From Boseongicola sp. H5 (GTDB lineage: Bacteria; Pseudomonadota; Alphaproteobacteria; Rhodobacterales; Rhodobacteraceae), in NCBI GenBank assembly GCA_020622165.1, contig JACNMN010000019.1, positions 1-37,019 on the forward strand: a stretch of 37,019 nt of DNA. The letters run 5' to 3'. Below the pieces are notes generated by a model. The model worked only from the letters and a program-made list of their open reading frames with translations. It searched no databases and was not told the DNA's origin. Made by a program: the position numbers and the translations under genes. Positions 26,040 through 34,713 of the stretch are shown piece after piece; position 1 is the stretch's first letter; the number at the start of each line of letters is the position of its first letter.

Positions 26040-28070
26040 ATGCAAAAGGTCTTCAGCCAGGATGGCGACCGCATCGTGGCGCGCCATAATGGGGAAACGC
26101 TCTGGCTCGACCCGATCGGCCCGAATGGCATGCGCCTGCGGGCAACGAAGAACGCCCGCATCGACATGGAGCGTCCGGGTGCGCTGCTGGAGACGTTGCC
26201 GGCCCATGACGCGGCGATCGACCTCACCGGCGAGGCCGCGATCCTGACGAACGGGCGCCTGCGGGCCGAATTGCGCCTCGTGCCGCGGGGGATGGGCCCC
26301 GCCGTTGAACTGCGCGTCAGCGACCGGGTCAACGGCGCGCTTCTGCTGGAAGAGGAGATGCCCCATATCCTCTGGCCCGGCACACGCCACCATTCCGCCG
26401 AGGCCGGCGATCTCTGGGCCATCGAGACCAGGTTCGCCGCGCAGGACGGGGAACGGTTTCACGGCCTTGGCCAGCATCAGCACGGGCGCTTCGATCTCAA
26501 GGGCTGCGTTCTGGACCTGATGCAGAAGAACACCGAGATTACGATCCCCTTCCTGATCTCGTCGCGTGGTTATGGCGTCTTGTGGAACGCCCCCGGTGTC
26601 GGACGGGTGGAGCTTGCCGAAAACCGCACGAAATGGGTGATGGAGGCGACGAAACAGCTTGATTACATCGTGATCGCGGGCGCCGGACCCGCCGATCTCC
26701 TGACCGAATATACCGGTTTGACGGGGCGGCCGCCCGAATTGCCGGACTGGGCGCTTGGGTTCTGGCAATGCAAGCTGCGCTATGAAACCCAGGAGGAGGT
26801 GCTGCGCGTGGCGCGCGGCTACAAGGCCCGCGGCCTGCCGCTTGACTGCATCGTCATCGACTTTTTCCATTGGACCAAGATGGGCGAATGGACCTTCCGC
26901 AGCGACGAATTTCCCGACCCCGCCGCCATGGTGGCCGAATTGCGGGACATGGGCGTGGCACCCATGGTTTCGGTCTGGCCGACCGTGAACGCCAATGCCG
27001 ACACCTATGGCACATTCGTGCAAAACGGCTGGCTGGTGGACAGTCGCCGCGGCGCGATGGACGGATCGATCTTCTACGATCGGGAGCCCGACGGGATGAA
27101 CCCGCTACGGTTCTACGATGCAACAAACCCGGAGGCGCGCGCCTTTCACTGGCAACACGTGCGGGAAGGGTACGCACGGCACGGCATTCACGCGTTCTGG
27201 CTCGATGCGAACGAGCCCGAGATGTATCCGATGCATCCCGACAATCTGCGCTTTCATCTGGGGGACGGGCGCGATGTGGCCAATATCTACGCGTTCCTGC
27301 ATCAGCAGGGATATGCCGAGGCCTTCGCCGCCGACGGCCTGACCGACGGGCTCATGCTGTCGCGCTCCGCATGGGCCGGGTCGCAGCGGTTTCCGCTGGT
27401 GGTGTGGTCCGGCGACGTCAGATCGAGTTTTGCCGATCTGGCCCGGCAACTGACCGCCGGGCTGAACATGGCGCTTTCGGGGATCAGCTGGTGGACCACG
27501 GATATCGGTGGCTTCAAGGGCGGCGATATCGGCGATGCCGGGTTTCGCGAATTGCTGATCCGCTGGTTCCAGTGGGGGGCTTTCTGCCCGATCTTCCGGC
27601 TGCACGGTTTCCGCCAGGACGCGGCGCGCGACCCGCGGTTCGGGCACGAGTTCAGCTTTGGCGGGGCCGATAACGAGATCTGGAGCTTCGGCCCGGAGGT
27701 GGAAAGCATCCTGACCCGCTACCTGCATCTGCGCGCCGGGCTCAGACCCTATCTGCGAAGCCAGATGGCCGCCGCGGCCGCACGGGGGATACCGCCGATG
27801 CGGCCCCTCATGGTGGATTTCCCGGACGATCCCGGCGCCGCCACCATCGCCGATTGCCATATGCTTGGCCCCGATCTTCTTGTGGCCCCGGTGCTGGAGG
27901 CCGGGGCCGAAACCCGCCGCGTCTATCTGCCGGACGGCACCGACTGGATCTGTATGTGGACCGGCACCCGGCACGCCGGCGGCCAGCGGATCGAGGCCCC
28001 CTGCCCGCTTGAGCGGATCCCCGTCTACCGGCGCGCGGAGGCCGAGATGGCGGGGTTCGGGACATCCTGA
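26040..28070 (+). CDS. Glycoside hydrolase family 31, alpha-xylosidase-like (copy 2)
   Basis: Cytoplasmic glycosidase of 676 aa, no signal peptide. The catalytic barrel begins near PDWALGFWQCKLRYE (235-249). The nucleophile is predicted as Asp389 (AFWLDANEPE) and the acid/base as Asp459 (WSGDVR). VIDFFHWTKMGEW and SVWPTV are shared with copy 1. The two enzymes are clear paralogues but differ in loops: the acid/base loop is VRSSF versus VWSDW, and the region after WPTV differs, suggesting different aglycones. GAGGT lies six bases before the ATG at 26040. It diverges from xylBA at operator 3, tying xyloside cleavage to xylose use. Confidence 0.9.
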   Translation: MQKVFSQDGDRIVARHNGETLWLDPIGPNGMRLRATKNARIDMERPGALLETLPAHDAAIDLTGEAAILTNGRLRAELRLVPRGMGPAVELRVSDRVNGALLLEEEMPHILWPGTRHHSAEAGDLWAIETRFAAQDGERFHGLGQHQHGRFDLKGCVLDLMQKNTEITIPFLISSRGYGVLWNAPGVGRVELAENRTKWVMEATKQLDYIVIAGAGPADLLTEYTGLTGRPPELPDWALGFWQCKLRYETQEEVLRVARGYKARGLPLDCIVIDFFHWTKMGEWTFRSDEFPDPAAMVAELRDMGVAPMVSVWPTVNANADTYGTFVQNGWLVDSRRGAMDGSIFYDREPDGMNPLRFYDATNPEARAFHWQHVREGYARHGIHAFWLDANEPEMYPMHPDNLRFHLGDGRDVANIYAFLHQQGYAEAFAADGLTDGLMLSRSAWAGSQRFPLVVWSGDVRSSFADLARQLTAGLNMALSGISWWTTDIGGFKGGDIGDAGFRELLIRWFQWGAFCPIFRLHGFRQDAARDPRFGHEFSFGGADNEIWSFGPEVESILTRYLHLRAGLRPYLRSQMAAAAARGIPPMRPLMVDFPDDPGAATIADCHMLGPDLLVAPVLEAGAETRRVYLPDGTDWICMWTGTRHAGGQRIEAPCPLERIPVYRRAEAEMAGFGTS

Positions 28071-28243
28071 CCAGAGGGCGCCGTAACCGACCTGCGGGTG
28101 AACAGCGCCCGGATCGCTCTCCGGCGGCCTTCGTACCCGGTTGGCGGCATCCAGCCTGCAAAGCACGACCGCCACAGCAGGCGTTCGACCAGGAAACGGG
28201 CAGCGCCGGGGAGTTCTTGTGTTTTCAGGGCGGTTGATGCTGT

Positions 28244-28249
28244 TTGACA
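28244..28249 (+). promoter_or_regulatory. Possible -35 element upstream of HTH/ATPase pair
   Basis: The 260-base gap 28071-28330 holds a perfect TTGACA (28244-28249) and an AT-rich TATATT (28293-28298) closer to the gene, but they are not correctly spaced to each other. I see no terminator for the GH31 gene in this gap. Confidence 0.3.
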
Positions 28250-28330
28250 ATGTTTGGGATGCGTTGAGACTTATCAACAGCCGCTCGCGACATATATTGC
28301 ACTGCAGCGTCGATGTTTCAGGAGCAGATC

Positions 28331-28546
28331 ATGTTGAGCAAACCGTTCATGACCACGCAGGAGATCGCGAAGCTTCTGAAAGTCCGGGAGCAGACGGTGC
28401 GAAGCTGGATTCACCTGCGGGATCTGCGGGCCGTAAAGCTTGGCCGGGAATTCCGGGGCGCCGTGAAGGACCTTGAGGCGTTCGTGAACGAACACGCAAC
28501 GCGCGCCCCGAGCTGGACCGACGGCACCGGGTCCCGGACGTCATGA
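28331..28546 (+). CDS. Small excisionase/MerR-type helix-turn-helix protein
   Basis: DNA-binding protein of 71 aa. FMTTQEIAKLLKVREQTVRS (residues 6-25) with the following WIHLRDLRAVKLGREFR is the excisionase-family (HTH_17) winged helix; a DLEAFVNEH helix ends the domain. AGGAG six bases before the ATG at 28331 is favoured over the ATG at 28313. The stop overlaps the ATG of the cation ATPase (ATGA). No integrase or phage gene is near, so it is more likely a regulator of the ATPase than an excisionase (inference). Confidence 0.8.
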   Translation: MLSKPFMTTQEIAKLLKVREQTVRSWIHLRDLRAVKLGREFRGAVKDLEAFVNEHATRAPSWTDGTGSRTS

Positions 28547-31341
28547 CGGAACATCCCGCGCGTATCGACGCCGACGCCTCCCCGGTCGAAAGCCACCCCG
28601 CCCCCGCGCCCACGGTCTGGCACAGCAGGCCGGTCGACATGGTGCAGGGCGAGATGAAAACCGGGTCTGCGGGCCTGTCCGTGGCGGAGGCGGCGGACCG
28701 GCTGGAGCGCCATGGCCCCAATAGACTGCCCGAATCCGTGCAGGCGGGGCCCATTGCGCGGTTCCTGCGCCAGTTCCATAACCTGCTGATCTATGTCCTG
28801 CTGGCCGCGGCGGCGGTGACCGCGGCGCTTGGCCACCTTGTCGATACCGGCGTCATCCTCGCCGTGGTTCTGGTCAACGCGGTGATCGGCTATGTGCAGG
28901 AGGGCCGGGCCGAGCGGGCGCTTTCGGCTATCCGCGACATGCTCGCGCCCGAGGCCCGGGCGCTGCGGGGCGGCCGCAGGGTTTCGGTCCCGGCGGAAGA
29001 GCTCGTACCGGGTGATGTGGTCCTGCTGGAACCGGGCGACAGGGTGCCGGCCGATCTGAGAGTTACCGCCGCCTACGGGCTACGGATACAGGAAGCGGTG
29101 CTGACCGGCGAATCCGTGGCGGTGGAAAAGGCGCCCGACCCCGTCGCCGAGGATGCGACACTCGGCGATCGCCGGTCGATGGCCTTCAGCGGGGCGCTGG
29201 TCGCCGCGGGCAGCGGCCGGGGCATCGTTGTCGCGACCGGCGCGGAAACCGAGATCGGGCGGATCAGCGGCCTGCTCGAAACGGTCGAAACCACGTCCAC
29301 ACCGCTGCTCAGGCAGATGGAGCGGTTCGCGCGCACCGTCACCTTCGCCATCCTTGTCGTGGCCGCGCTGATCCTCGTCTTCGGGTATTTCGTCAGTGGG
29401 ATGAGCTTCAGCGACATCTTCATGGCGGTTGTGGGCCTGTCGGTCGCGGCGATCCCCGAAGGACTGCCCGCGATCCTGACGGTGACGCTGGCCATCGGGG
29501 TGCAGGGCATGGCCGAGCGGCGCGCCATCGTCCGCCGCCTGCCCGCGATCGAGGCTTTGGGTTCGGTCTCGGTCATCTGCTCCGACAAGACCGGCACCTT
29601 GACCAAGAACGAGATGACCGTGGCCTCGGTGGTCACGGCACGGCGGATGTATCAGGTCACCGGAGCAGGCTATGCGCCCCATGGCGGGATCACTTTCGAG
29701 GGGCGCGACATGGATGTCTCCGCCCATCCGCTACTGTCCGATCTGGCCCGGGGCGCGATCCTGTGCAACGACGCCGAAGTCAGCGAAAGCGACGGGATCT
29801 GGTCGGCCAATGGCGACCCGATGGAGGGCGCGCTTGTCACCTTCGGGTGGAAGGCCGGGCAGGATCCCGATGCGCTCCGCCAGTCGAACCCGCAAACCGA
29901 TGCAATCCCCTTCGACGCGCGCCACCGCTTCATGGCGTCCCTGCATCACGACCACGAGGGGGGCGCCGCGATCCACGTCAAGGGCGCGCCGGAACGCATC
30001 ATCGCCATGTGCGCCACCCAGCACGGCGAAGAGGATGGCGACCAGCCGCTTGATGCGGCCTATTGGCATGCCCGCGCGCACGAGATCGCGGCAGAGGGGC
30101 AGCGGGTTCTGGCCATCGCCACCCAACCCGCCAACCCCGAAAAACAGACGCTGAGCTTCGACGACGTGGATGGCGACCTGACGCTTCTGGGCCTCGTCGG
30201 GCTGATCGACCCGCCCCGAGACGAAGCGGTGGCCGCGGTCGCCGAATGCCGCGCCGCCGGTATTCGTGTGAAGATGATAACCGGCGATCATGCCGGCACC
30301 GCGCTTGCCATCGCCCGCAGGGTGGGGCTTGAAAACAGCGACGAGGTCCTGACCGGCGGGGAGATCGACGGGCTGGATACCGACGGTCTGCGCACCGCCG
30401 CCGAGCGCGTCGATGTCTTCGCGCGCACCAGCCCCGAGCACAAGCTGCGGCTGGTGGAGGCACTTCAGGCGGGTGGCGCCGCAGTTGCAATGACGGGCGA
30501 CGGCGTGAACGACGCCCCGGCGCTGAAGCGGGCGGATATCGGTGTGGCCATGGGACGGACCGGAACCGAGGCCGCAAAGGAAGCGGCCGAGATCGTGCTG
30601 GCCGACGACAATTTCGCCACCATAGCGGCGGCCGTGCGCGCGGGGCGCACCGTCTACGACAACCTGAAGAAGGCCATCGTCTTCCTGCTGCCGGTCAACG
30701 GCGGCGAGGCGCTGGCCCTGATCCTCGCGCTGCTGCTTGGGCTGACGCTGCCGATCACGCCGGTCCAGATCCTCTGGGTCAACATGGTCAGCTCCGTGGT
30801 TCTTGCCATGGCGCTGGCCTTCGAGGGGGCGGAGCCCGACATCATGCGCCGCCCGCCGCGCCCCGCCGACGAGCCGATCCTGTCGCGCTTCGTGCTCTGG
30901 CGGGTCGGCTTCGTGTCGCTTCTGTTCTGCGCCGGCATCTTCGGCATGTTCACCCTCGCGCAGTCTCGCGGCGCAACCCTTGAAGAGGCCCGCACGATCG
31001 CCGTCAACACGCTTGTGGTGATGGAGATTTTCTATCTGTTCTCGGTGCGGTTCCTGAACACCACATCCCTGTCGATCCGGGCGATCCTGGGCACGCGCCC
31101 CGTTCTGATCGCGATCGTGGCGGTGACGGCGCTGCAATTCGCCTTCACCTATGCGCCCTTCATGGAGGCGTTTTTCGATACCCGCCCGCTGAGCCTCAGC
31201 CAGGGGCTCATGGTCGTCGCGGTCGGCCCGGTTCTCCTTCTGGTACTGGAGATCGAGAAGCGCGCCCTGAAGGCATGGCGGGCCAGACCGCGCCCACCGG
31301 CACCGGGCGCGCGGGCGTCATCCCCACCTCGGGGGATATGA
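28543..31341 (+). CDS. P-type cation-transporting ATPase (P2-type, CtpF-like)
   Basis: Membrane ATPase of 932 aa. Order of parts: N-terminal cation-ATPase domain, two membrane helices, actuator loop with TGES (188-191), PEGLP in helix 4 (305-309), phosphorylation site DKTGTLTKNE (Asp348), then TGDGVNDAP (651-659), and four to six C-terminal helices. Helix 6 reads LWVNMVSSVVLAMALAFE, as in CtpF-type pumps, and lacks the Asp found in animal calcium pumps at NLVTD; ion specificity (calcium, sodium or other) therefore stays open. The absence of CPC-type motifs argues against a copper/zinc P1B pump. It is translationally coupled to the small HTH protein. The following gene set (thiamine) is unrelated. 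Confidence 0.92.
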   Translation: MTEHPARIDADASPVESHPAPAPTVWHSRPVDMVQGEMKTGSAGLSVAEAADRLERHGPNRLPESVQAGPIARFLRQFHNLLIYVLLAAAAVTAALGHLVDTGVILAVVLVNAVIGYVQEGRAERALSAIRDMLAPEARALRGGRRVSVPAEELVPGDVVLLEPGDRVPADLRVTAAYGLRIQEAVLTGESVAVEKAPDPVAEDATLGDRRSMAFSGALVAAGSGRGIVVATGAETEIGRISGLLETVETTSTPLLRQMERFARTVTFAILVVAALILVFGYFVSGMSFSDIFMAVVGLSVAAIPEGLPAILTVTLAIGVQGMAERRAIVRRLPAIEALGSVSVICSDKTGTLTKNEMTVASVVTARRMYQVTGAGYAPHGGITFEGRDMDVSAHPLLSDLARGAILCNDAEVSESDGIWSANGDPMEGALVTFGWKAGQDPDALRQSNPQTDAIPFDARHRFMASLHHDHEGGAAIHVKGAPERIIAMCATQHGEEDGDQPLDAAYWHARAHEIAAEGQRVLAIATQPANPEKQTLSFDDVDGDLTLLGLVGLIDPPRDEAVAAVAECRAAGIRVKMITGDHAGTALAIARRVGLENSDEVLTGGEIDGLDTDGLRTAAERVDVFARTSPEHKLRLVEALQAGGAAVAMTGDGVNDAPALKRADIGVAMGRTGTEAAKEAAEIVLADDNFATIAAAVRAGRTVYDNLKKAIVFLLPVNGGEALALILALLLGLTLPITPVQILWVNMVSSVVLAMALAFEGAEPDIMRRPPRPADEPILSRFVLWRVGFVSLLFCAGIFGMFTLAQSRGATLEEARTIAVNTLVVMEIFYLFSVRFLNTTSLSIRAILGTRPVLIAIVAVTALQFAFTYAPFMEAFFDTRPLSLSQGLMVVAVGPVLLLVLEIEKRALKAWRARPRPPAPGARASSPPRGI

Positions 31342-31548
31342 AGAACGCCGCGCCTCAACCGCCATAACCGCGGGGCCGGTGCGCTGAAATCTGGCGGGGG
31401 ACGTGACCCCGCCACCGCGATAGCGCATCGGCGGATTTGCAGCCCTCGCCTGTGGCCGCAGGCCTGCGCGGTCTCGGTCGTCCTGCCCGCAATTTCCCGT
31501 CCCGTCCGAATGCGACAATAGGATCCGCCTGCCCCACCGCAACACCGG

Positions 31549-31576
31549 ATGACAAACCTCGCAGGCTGTGTATGGT
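31549..31576 (+). promoter_or_regulatory. Predicted sigma-70 promoter of the thiamine operon
   Basis: ATGACA (31549-31554) and TATGGT (31571-31576) are spaced by 16 bases. Transcription would start around 31583, directly before the riboswitch. The remaining gap from 31342 shows only a short 6-bp inverted repeat (ATCCCC/GGGGAT, 31320-31337) straddling the ATPase stop. Confidence 0.55.
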
Positions 31577-31585
31577 GGGCCGCGA

Positions 31586-31668
31586 GACACAGGGGCGTCT
31601 GCCGTTTGGCGGGCTGAGAAGAACCCTTTGAACCTGAACCAGATCATGCTGGCGGAGGGAGTGGCTCG
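31586..31668 (+). promoter_or_regulatory. TPP riboswitch (THI element)
   Basis: The conserved core is present in order: GGGGC (31592-31596), GGGCTGAGA (31611-31619), ACCCTTTGAACCTGAACCAG (31623-31642), and CTGGCGGAGGGA (31649-31660). These match the thi-box consensus, including the CUGAGA loop that holds the pyrimidine ring and the GGAGGGA strand. It lies in the leader of thiM, about 60 bases before its start, and senses thiamine pyrophosphate. Confidence 0.95.
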
Positions 31669-31704
31669 GCGCTTCAACGGGCTCATTTCCCGCTTCGAGT
31701 CGCC

Positions 31705-31727
31705 TGGCCTCCGCCCAAAGGAGGCCA
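31705..31727 (+). promoter_or_regulatory. Expression platform hairpin hiding the thiM ribosome site
   Basis: TGGCCTCC (31705-31712) pairs perfectly with GGAGGCCA (31720-31727) around a 7-base loop. The right arm contains most of the ribosome site AAAGGAGG (31717-31724) of the GTG start at 31730. There is no T tract, so regulation should act on translation rather than termination. Confidence 0.75.
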
Positions 31728-31729
31728 TA

Positions 31730-32524
31730 GTGACCACATCTCCCGCAGACGCTTTCGCCGCGACACGCGCGGCCACACCGCTCGTTCACTGCATCACCAA
31801 TTACGTGGCGATGAATGTCGCCGCAAACACGCTGCTTGCCGCTGGCGCATCGCCCGCGATGCTGCACGCAGCCGAGGAAGCCGGCGAGTTCGCGACGGTG
31901 GCCGATGCGCTCACCATCAATATCGGAACGCTCTCGCCGTCATGGGTGGAGGGCATGGTCGCCGCGATCGAAGGGGCGCGGCGGGCCGGACGCCCTTGGG
32001 TCCTCGACCCCGTGGCGCTTCAGGTGAGCGCGTACCGACGGGACGTGGCCATGCGGCTCATGGATCTTTCGCCGACGATCCTGCGCGGCAACGCCTCGGA
32101 GATCCTTGCCGTAGCGGGCGACAGCGGCGCCGGGCGCGGCGCCGACGCGACCGACAGCGTGGCCGCCGCGGAAAGCGGCGCCCGGAGGCTTGCAGGCGAA
32201 CGCGGCTGCGTGGTCGCGGTGACCGGTGCCGTGGACTTCGTGACCGATGGCGCGCGGGCCGTGAGGATCACCGGCGGATCGGCATTGATGCCGCAGGTGA
32301 CCGCACTTGGCTGTGCCCTGAGTTGCCTCGTCGGGGCCTTCGCCGCCGCCGTGCCCGACCCGTTCGATGCGACCGTTGGCGCCCTGGCGAGTTTTGCCAC
32401 CGCGGGAGAGATCGCCGCGGAAAAGGCCGAGGGGCCGGGATCCTTCGGCTGGCGGTTTCTTGATGCGCTGGCGGCACTGGACGCGGCGGCCTTCCACGGG
32501 CGCGATCGGGTGACGCCCGCATGA
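31730..32524 (+). CDS. thiM: Hydroxyethylthiazole kinase
   Basis: Salvage kinase phosphorylating 4-methyl-5-hydroxyethylthiazole (264 aa). TPLVHCITNYVAMNVAANTL at the N-terminus and GASPAMLHAAEEAGEFA (42-58) are family signatures, as is TPTILRGNASEILA-like LSPTILRGNASEILAV. The C-terminal catalytic region reads VTALGCALSCLVGAFAA, slightly different from the usual GTGC, but it keeps the cysteine. The GTG at 31730 follows AAAGGAGG by five bases. It is the first gene of the riboswitch-controlled operon, overlapping thiE by ATGA. Confidence 0.95.
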   Translation: MTTSPADAFAATRAATPLVHCITNYVAMNVAANTLLAAGASPAMLHAAEEAGEFATVADALTINIGTLSPSWVEGMVAAIEGARRAGRPWVLDPVALQVSAYRRDVAMRLMDLSPTILRGNASEILAVAGDSGAGRGADATDSVAAAESGARRLAGERGCVVAVTGAVDFVTDGARAVRITGGSALMPQVTALGCALSCLVGAFAAAVPDPFDATVGALASFATAGEIAAEKAEGPGSFGWRFLDALAALDAAAFHGRDRVTPA

Positions 32525-33156
32525 TCCGGTTCGACCTGTCGCTCTATCTCGTGCTCGACCCGGCGCTTTGTGGTCCGCGCGGCATGGTGGAAACGGCGCG
32601 GGCCGCCGTCGCGGGCGGTGCAACAATGGTTCAGCTGCGCCACAAGACGGCGTCAACGGCAGAGCGCGCCGCCCTTGGCCGGGCCCTGAAGGCCGCGCTT
32701 GCGGGCACCGGCGCGGCGCTGATCGTCAATGACGATATCGACGCCGCGCGCGCCTGCGACGCGGACGGGCTCCATGTGGGGCAGGACGACATGCCCGTGG
32801 CCGAAGCCCGCGCCCGGATCGGCCCCGACCTGATTCTGGGCCTGTCGATCGAAACCGTCGACGCCGCCCGCGCCGCCGACCCCGCCCTTGTGACCTATGT
32901 GGGCGCGGGGCCCGTCTTCGCCACCGCAACGAAACCGGACCACAAGCCGCCCATCGGCTTCGACGGGCTGGCACGGCTTGTAGCCGCCGCACCGGTTCCG
33001 GCCGTCGCCATCGGCGGCCTGAACGGCCACCACGCCGCCAGCATCACCGCCGCAGGTGCCGCAGGGATGGCGGTCGTGTCCGCCATCTGCGGCGCCCACG
33101 ACCCGGGCAAAGCGGCGCATTCCATCGCATTGGCACTCAAGGAGGCCTATCAATGA
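32521..33156 (+). CDS. thiE: Thiamine-phosphate synthase
   Basis: Joins hydroxymethylpyrimidine diphosphate and thiazole phosphate to thiamine phosphate. 211 aa TIM barrel with MVQLRHKTAS (pyrophosphate binding), LIVNDDIDAARACDADGLHV, GQDDMPVAEAR, TYVGAGPVFATATKPD and AIGGLNGHH, all in the expected order. ATGA overlaps on both sides couple it to thiM and thiD. Confidence 0.96.
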   Translation: MIRFDLSLYLVLDPALCGPRGMVETARAAVAGGATMVQLRHKTASTAERAALGRALKAALAGTGAALIVNDDIDAARACDADGLHVGQDDMPVAEARARIGPDLILGLSIETVDAARAADPALVTYVGAGPVFATATKPDHKPPIGFDGLARLVAAAPVPAVAIGGLNGHHAASITAAGAAGMAVVSAICGAHDPGKAAHSIALALKEAYQ

Positions 33157-33980
33157 TCCCCAATGTTCTGACCATCGCCGGCACCGACCCGAGCGGCGGC
33201 GCCGGTATTCAGGCCGATCTCAAGACCTTCTCGGCGCTCGGTGCCTATGGCATGTCGGTGGTGACGGCGTTGGTCGCGCAGAACACGCAAGGCGTGGCGC
33301 GCATTCTGCATCTGCCGCCCGATTTCGTTGCGGCGCAGATCGACACGCTGTTTGCCGATGTGCGCGTCGATGCGGTGAAGATCGGCATGATCGACACGGC
33401 CGAGGTTGCAGCGGTCGTCGCCGAAAGGCTCCGTCATCACAAGGTGGATGTGGTCATTCTCGATCCGGTGATGGTCGCCAAGAGCGGCGACCGGCTGCTT
33501 GCCGCGGAGGCAATCGACGTGCTGCGCACCGCGCTTCTGCCGCTGGCGAGCCTGATCACCCCGAACCTGCCGGAGGCGGGTGTCCTGCTCGACCGCGCGC
33601 CGCCCGACAATGCCGATGCGATGGAGGACGCGGCGCGCGCGCTCCACGAGCTGGGCCCGGGCGGTGTGTTGCTCAAGGGCGGCCATCTGACGGGCGGAAC
33701 CAGCCCGGACATCCTTTTCGACGGCGACAGGCTGACGACCCTTCCGGCCATGCGGATCCGGACCCGCAACAGCCACGGGACAGGCTGCACGCTCTCGGCG
33801 GCAATCGCGGCGCTCAGGCCACAGCGGTCTTCGATGGCCGAAGCGGTCGCCGATGCCAAGAGCTATCTGACCCGTGCCCTGCAGGAAAGCGACGCGCTCG
33901 ATGTCGGGCAAGGGCATGGACCGGTCCACCACTTTCACGCGCTCTGGGCGCCCGCAAGAACCAAGGAGATCTCGGCATGA
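33153..33980 (+). CDS. thiD: Hydroxymethylpyrimidine (phosphate) kinase
   Basis: Phosphorylates hydroxymethylpyrimidine twice to the diphosphate (275 aa, ribokinase fold). TIAGTDPSGGAGIQADLKTF at the N-terminus, the GAYGMSVVTALVAQNT block and the C-terminal NSHGTGCTLSAAIAA with the catalytic Cys are diagnostic. It starts inside the stop of thiE and ends inside the start of tenA. Confidence 0.96.
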   Translation: MIPNVLTIAGTDPSGGAGIQADLKTFSALGAYGMSVVTALVAQNTQGVARILHLPPDFVAAQIDTLFADVRVDAVKIGMIDTAEVAAVVAERLRHHKVDVVILDPVMVAKSGDRLLAAEAIDVLRTALLPLASLITPNLPEAGVLLDRAPPDNADAMEDAARALHELGPGGVLLKGGHLTGGTSPDILFDGDRLTTLPAMRIRTRNSHGTGCTLSAAIAALRPQRSSMAEAVADAKSYLTRALQESDALDVGQGHGPVHHFHALWAPARTKEISA

Positions 33981-34648
33981 CCACATTCAGCGCCCGCGCG
34001 CGGCAGGACACGACGGCGCTTCGCGACCGCATCCTGGAGTTGCCGTTCAACCGCGAGCTGGCCGCCGGGCGCCTGTCGCGTCAACGGTTCCAGTTCTACA
34101 TGATCCAGGACGCGCTTTATCTGGAGCAATATTCCCGCGCACTCGCCATCGCCTCGGCCAAGGCCCCCGACACCCGCGCGATGGAGCAATTCGCGCGCTC
34201 CGCCCAGGGGGCGCTGATCGTCGAAAGGGCACTCCACGAAGGCTTTTTCGAGAAATTCGGCATCGCCCCGACCGAGGCCGCACAATTCGAACCGTCGCCA
34301 ACCTGTTACGGCTACACGAATTTCCTTCTGACCGTGGCCCATCAGGCCAGCTACGAGGAACTCGTGGCCGCGGTTCTGCCCTGCTTCTGGATCTATTGGG
34401 ACGTGGGCAATCACATCGCCGCCGACACGGGCCCCGACAACCCCTATCGGGCCTGGATCGACACCTATAGCGATCCGTCCTTCGGCCAGTCCGTCGAGGC
34501 CGTGATCGCCATCGCCGACGAGGCCGCGGAGCGGTCAACCGAAGCCCGCCGTGTCGCCATGCTGAACGCCTTCAAACGCTCCGCGCAATATGAATGGATG
34601 TTCTGGGACAGCGCCTATCATGAGGAGAAATGGCCGGTGCCCGCCTGA
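33977..34648 (+). CDS. tenA: TenA-family aminopyrimidine aminohydrolase (thiaminase II)
   Basis: Salvage hydrolase releasing hydroxymethylpyrimidine from base-degraded thiamine (223 aa, all-helical). FNRELAAGRLSRQRFQFYMI, QDALYLEQYSRALA and the catalytic-Cys block AVLPCFWIYWDVG (Cys about 139) are present; the C-terminal YEWMFWDSAY gives the conserved Glu. The ATG at 33977 overlaps the thiD stop. With ThiM, ThiE and ThiD it completes a salvage set; no de novo gene (thiC, thiG) is in the window. Confidence 0.94.
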   Translation: MTTFSARARQDTTALRDRILELPFNRELAAGRLSRQRFQFYMIQDALYLEQYSRALAIASAKAPDTRAMEQFARSAQGALIVERALHEGFFEKFGIAPTEAAQFEPSPTCYGYTNFLLTVAHQASYEELVAAVLPCFWIYWDVGNHIAADTGPDNPYRAWIDTYSDPSFGQSVEAVIAIADEAAERSTEARRVAMLNAFKRSAQYEWMFWDSAYHEEKWPVPA

Positions 34649-34713
34649 CCCTGTGGCCGGCGGGGACGCCGTCGACAAGCCGCCGCCGCGCCATTCGCAC
34701 CGGAACGGAATCC

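Noticed and set aside
28331-28546. Phage or integrative-element boundary suggested by the excisionase-like protein
   Set aside because: No integrase, attachment repeat or tRNA gene is visible nearby, and the gene is coupled to the ATPase.
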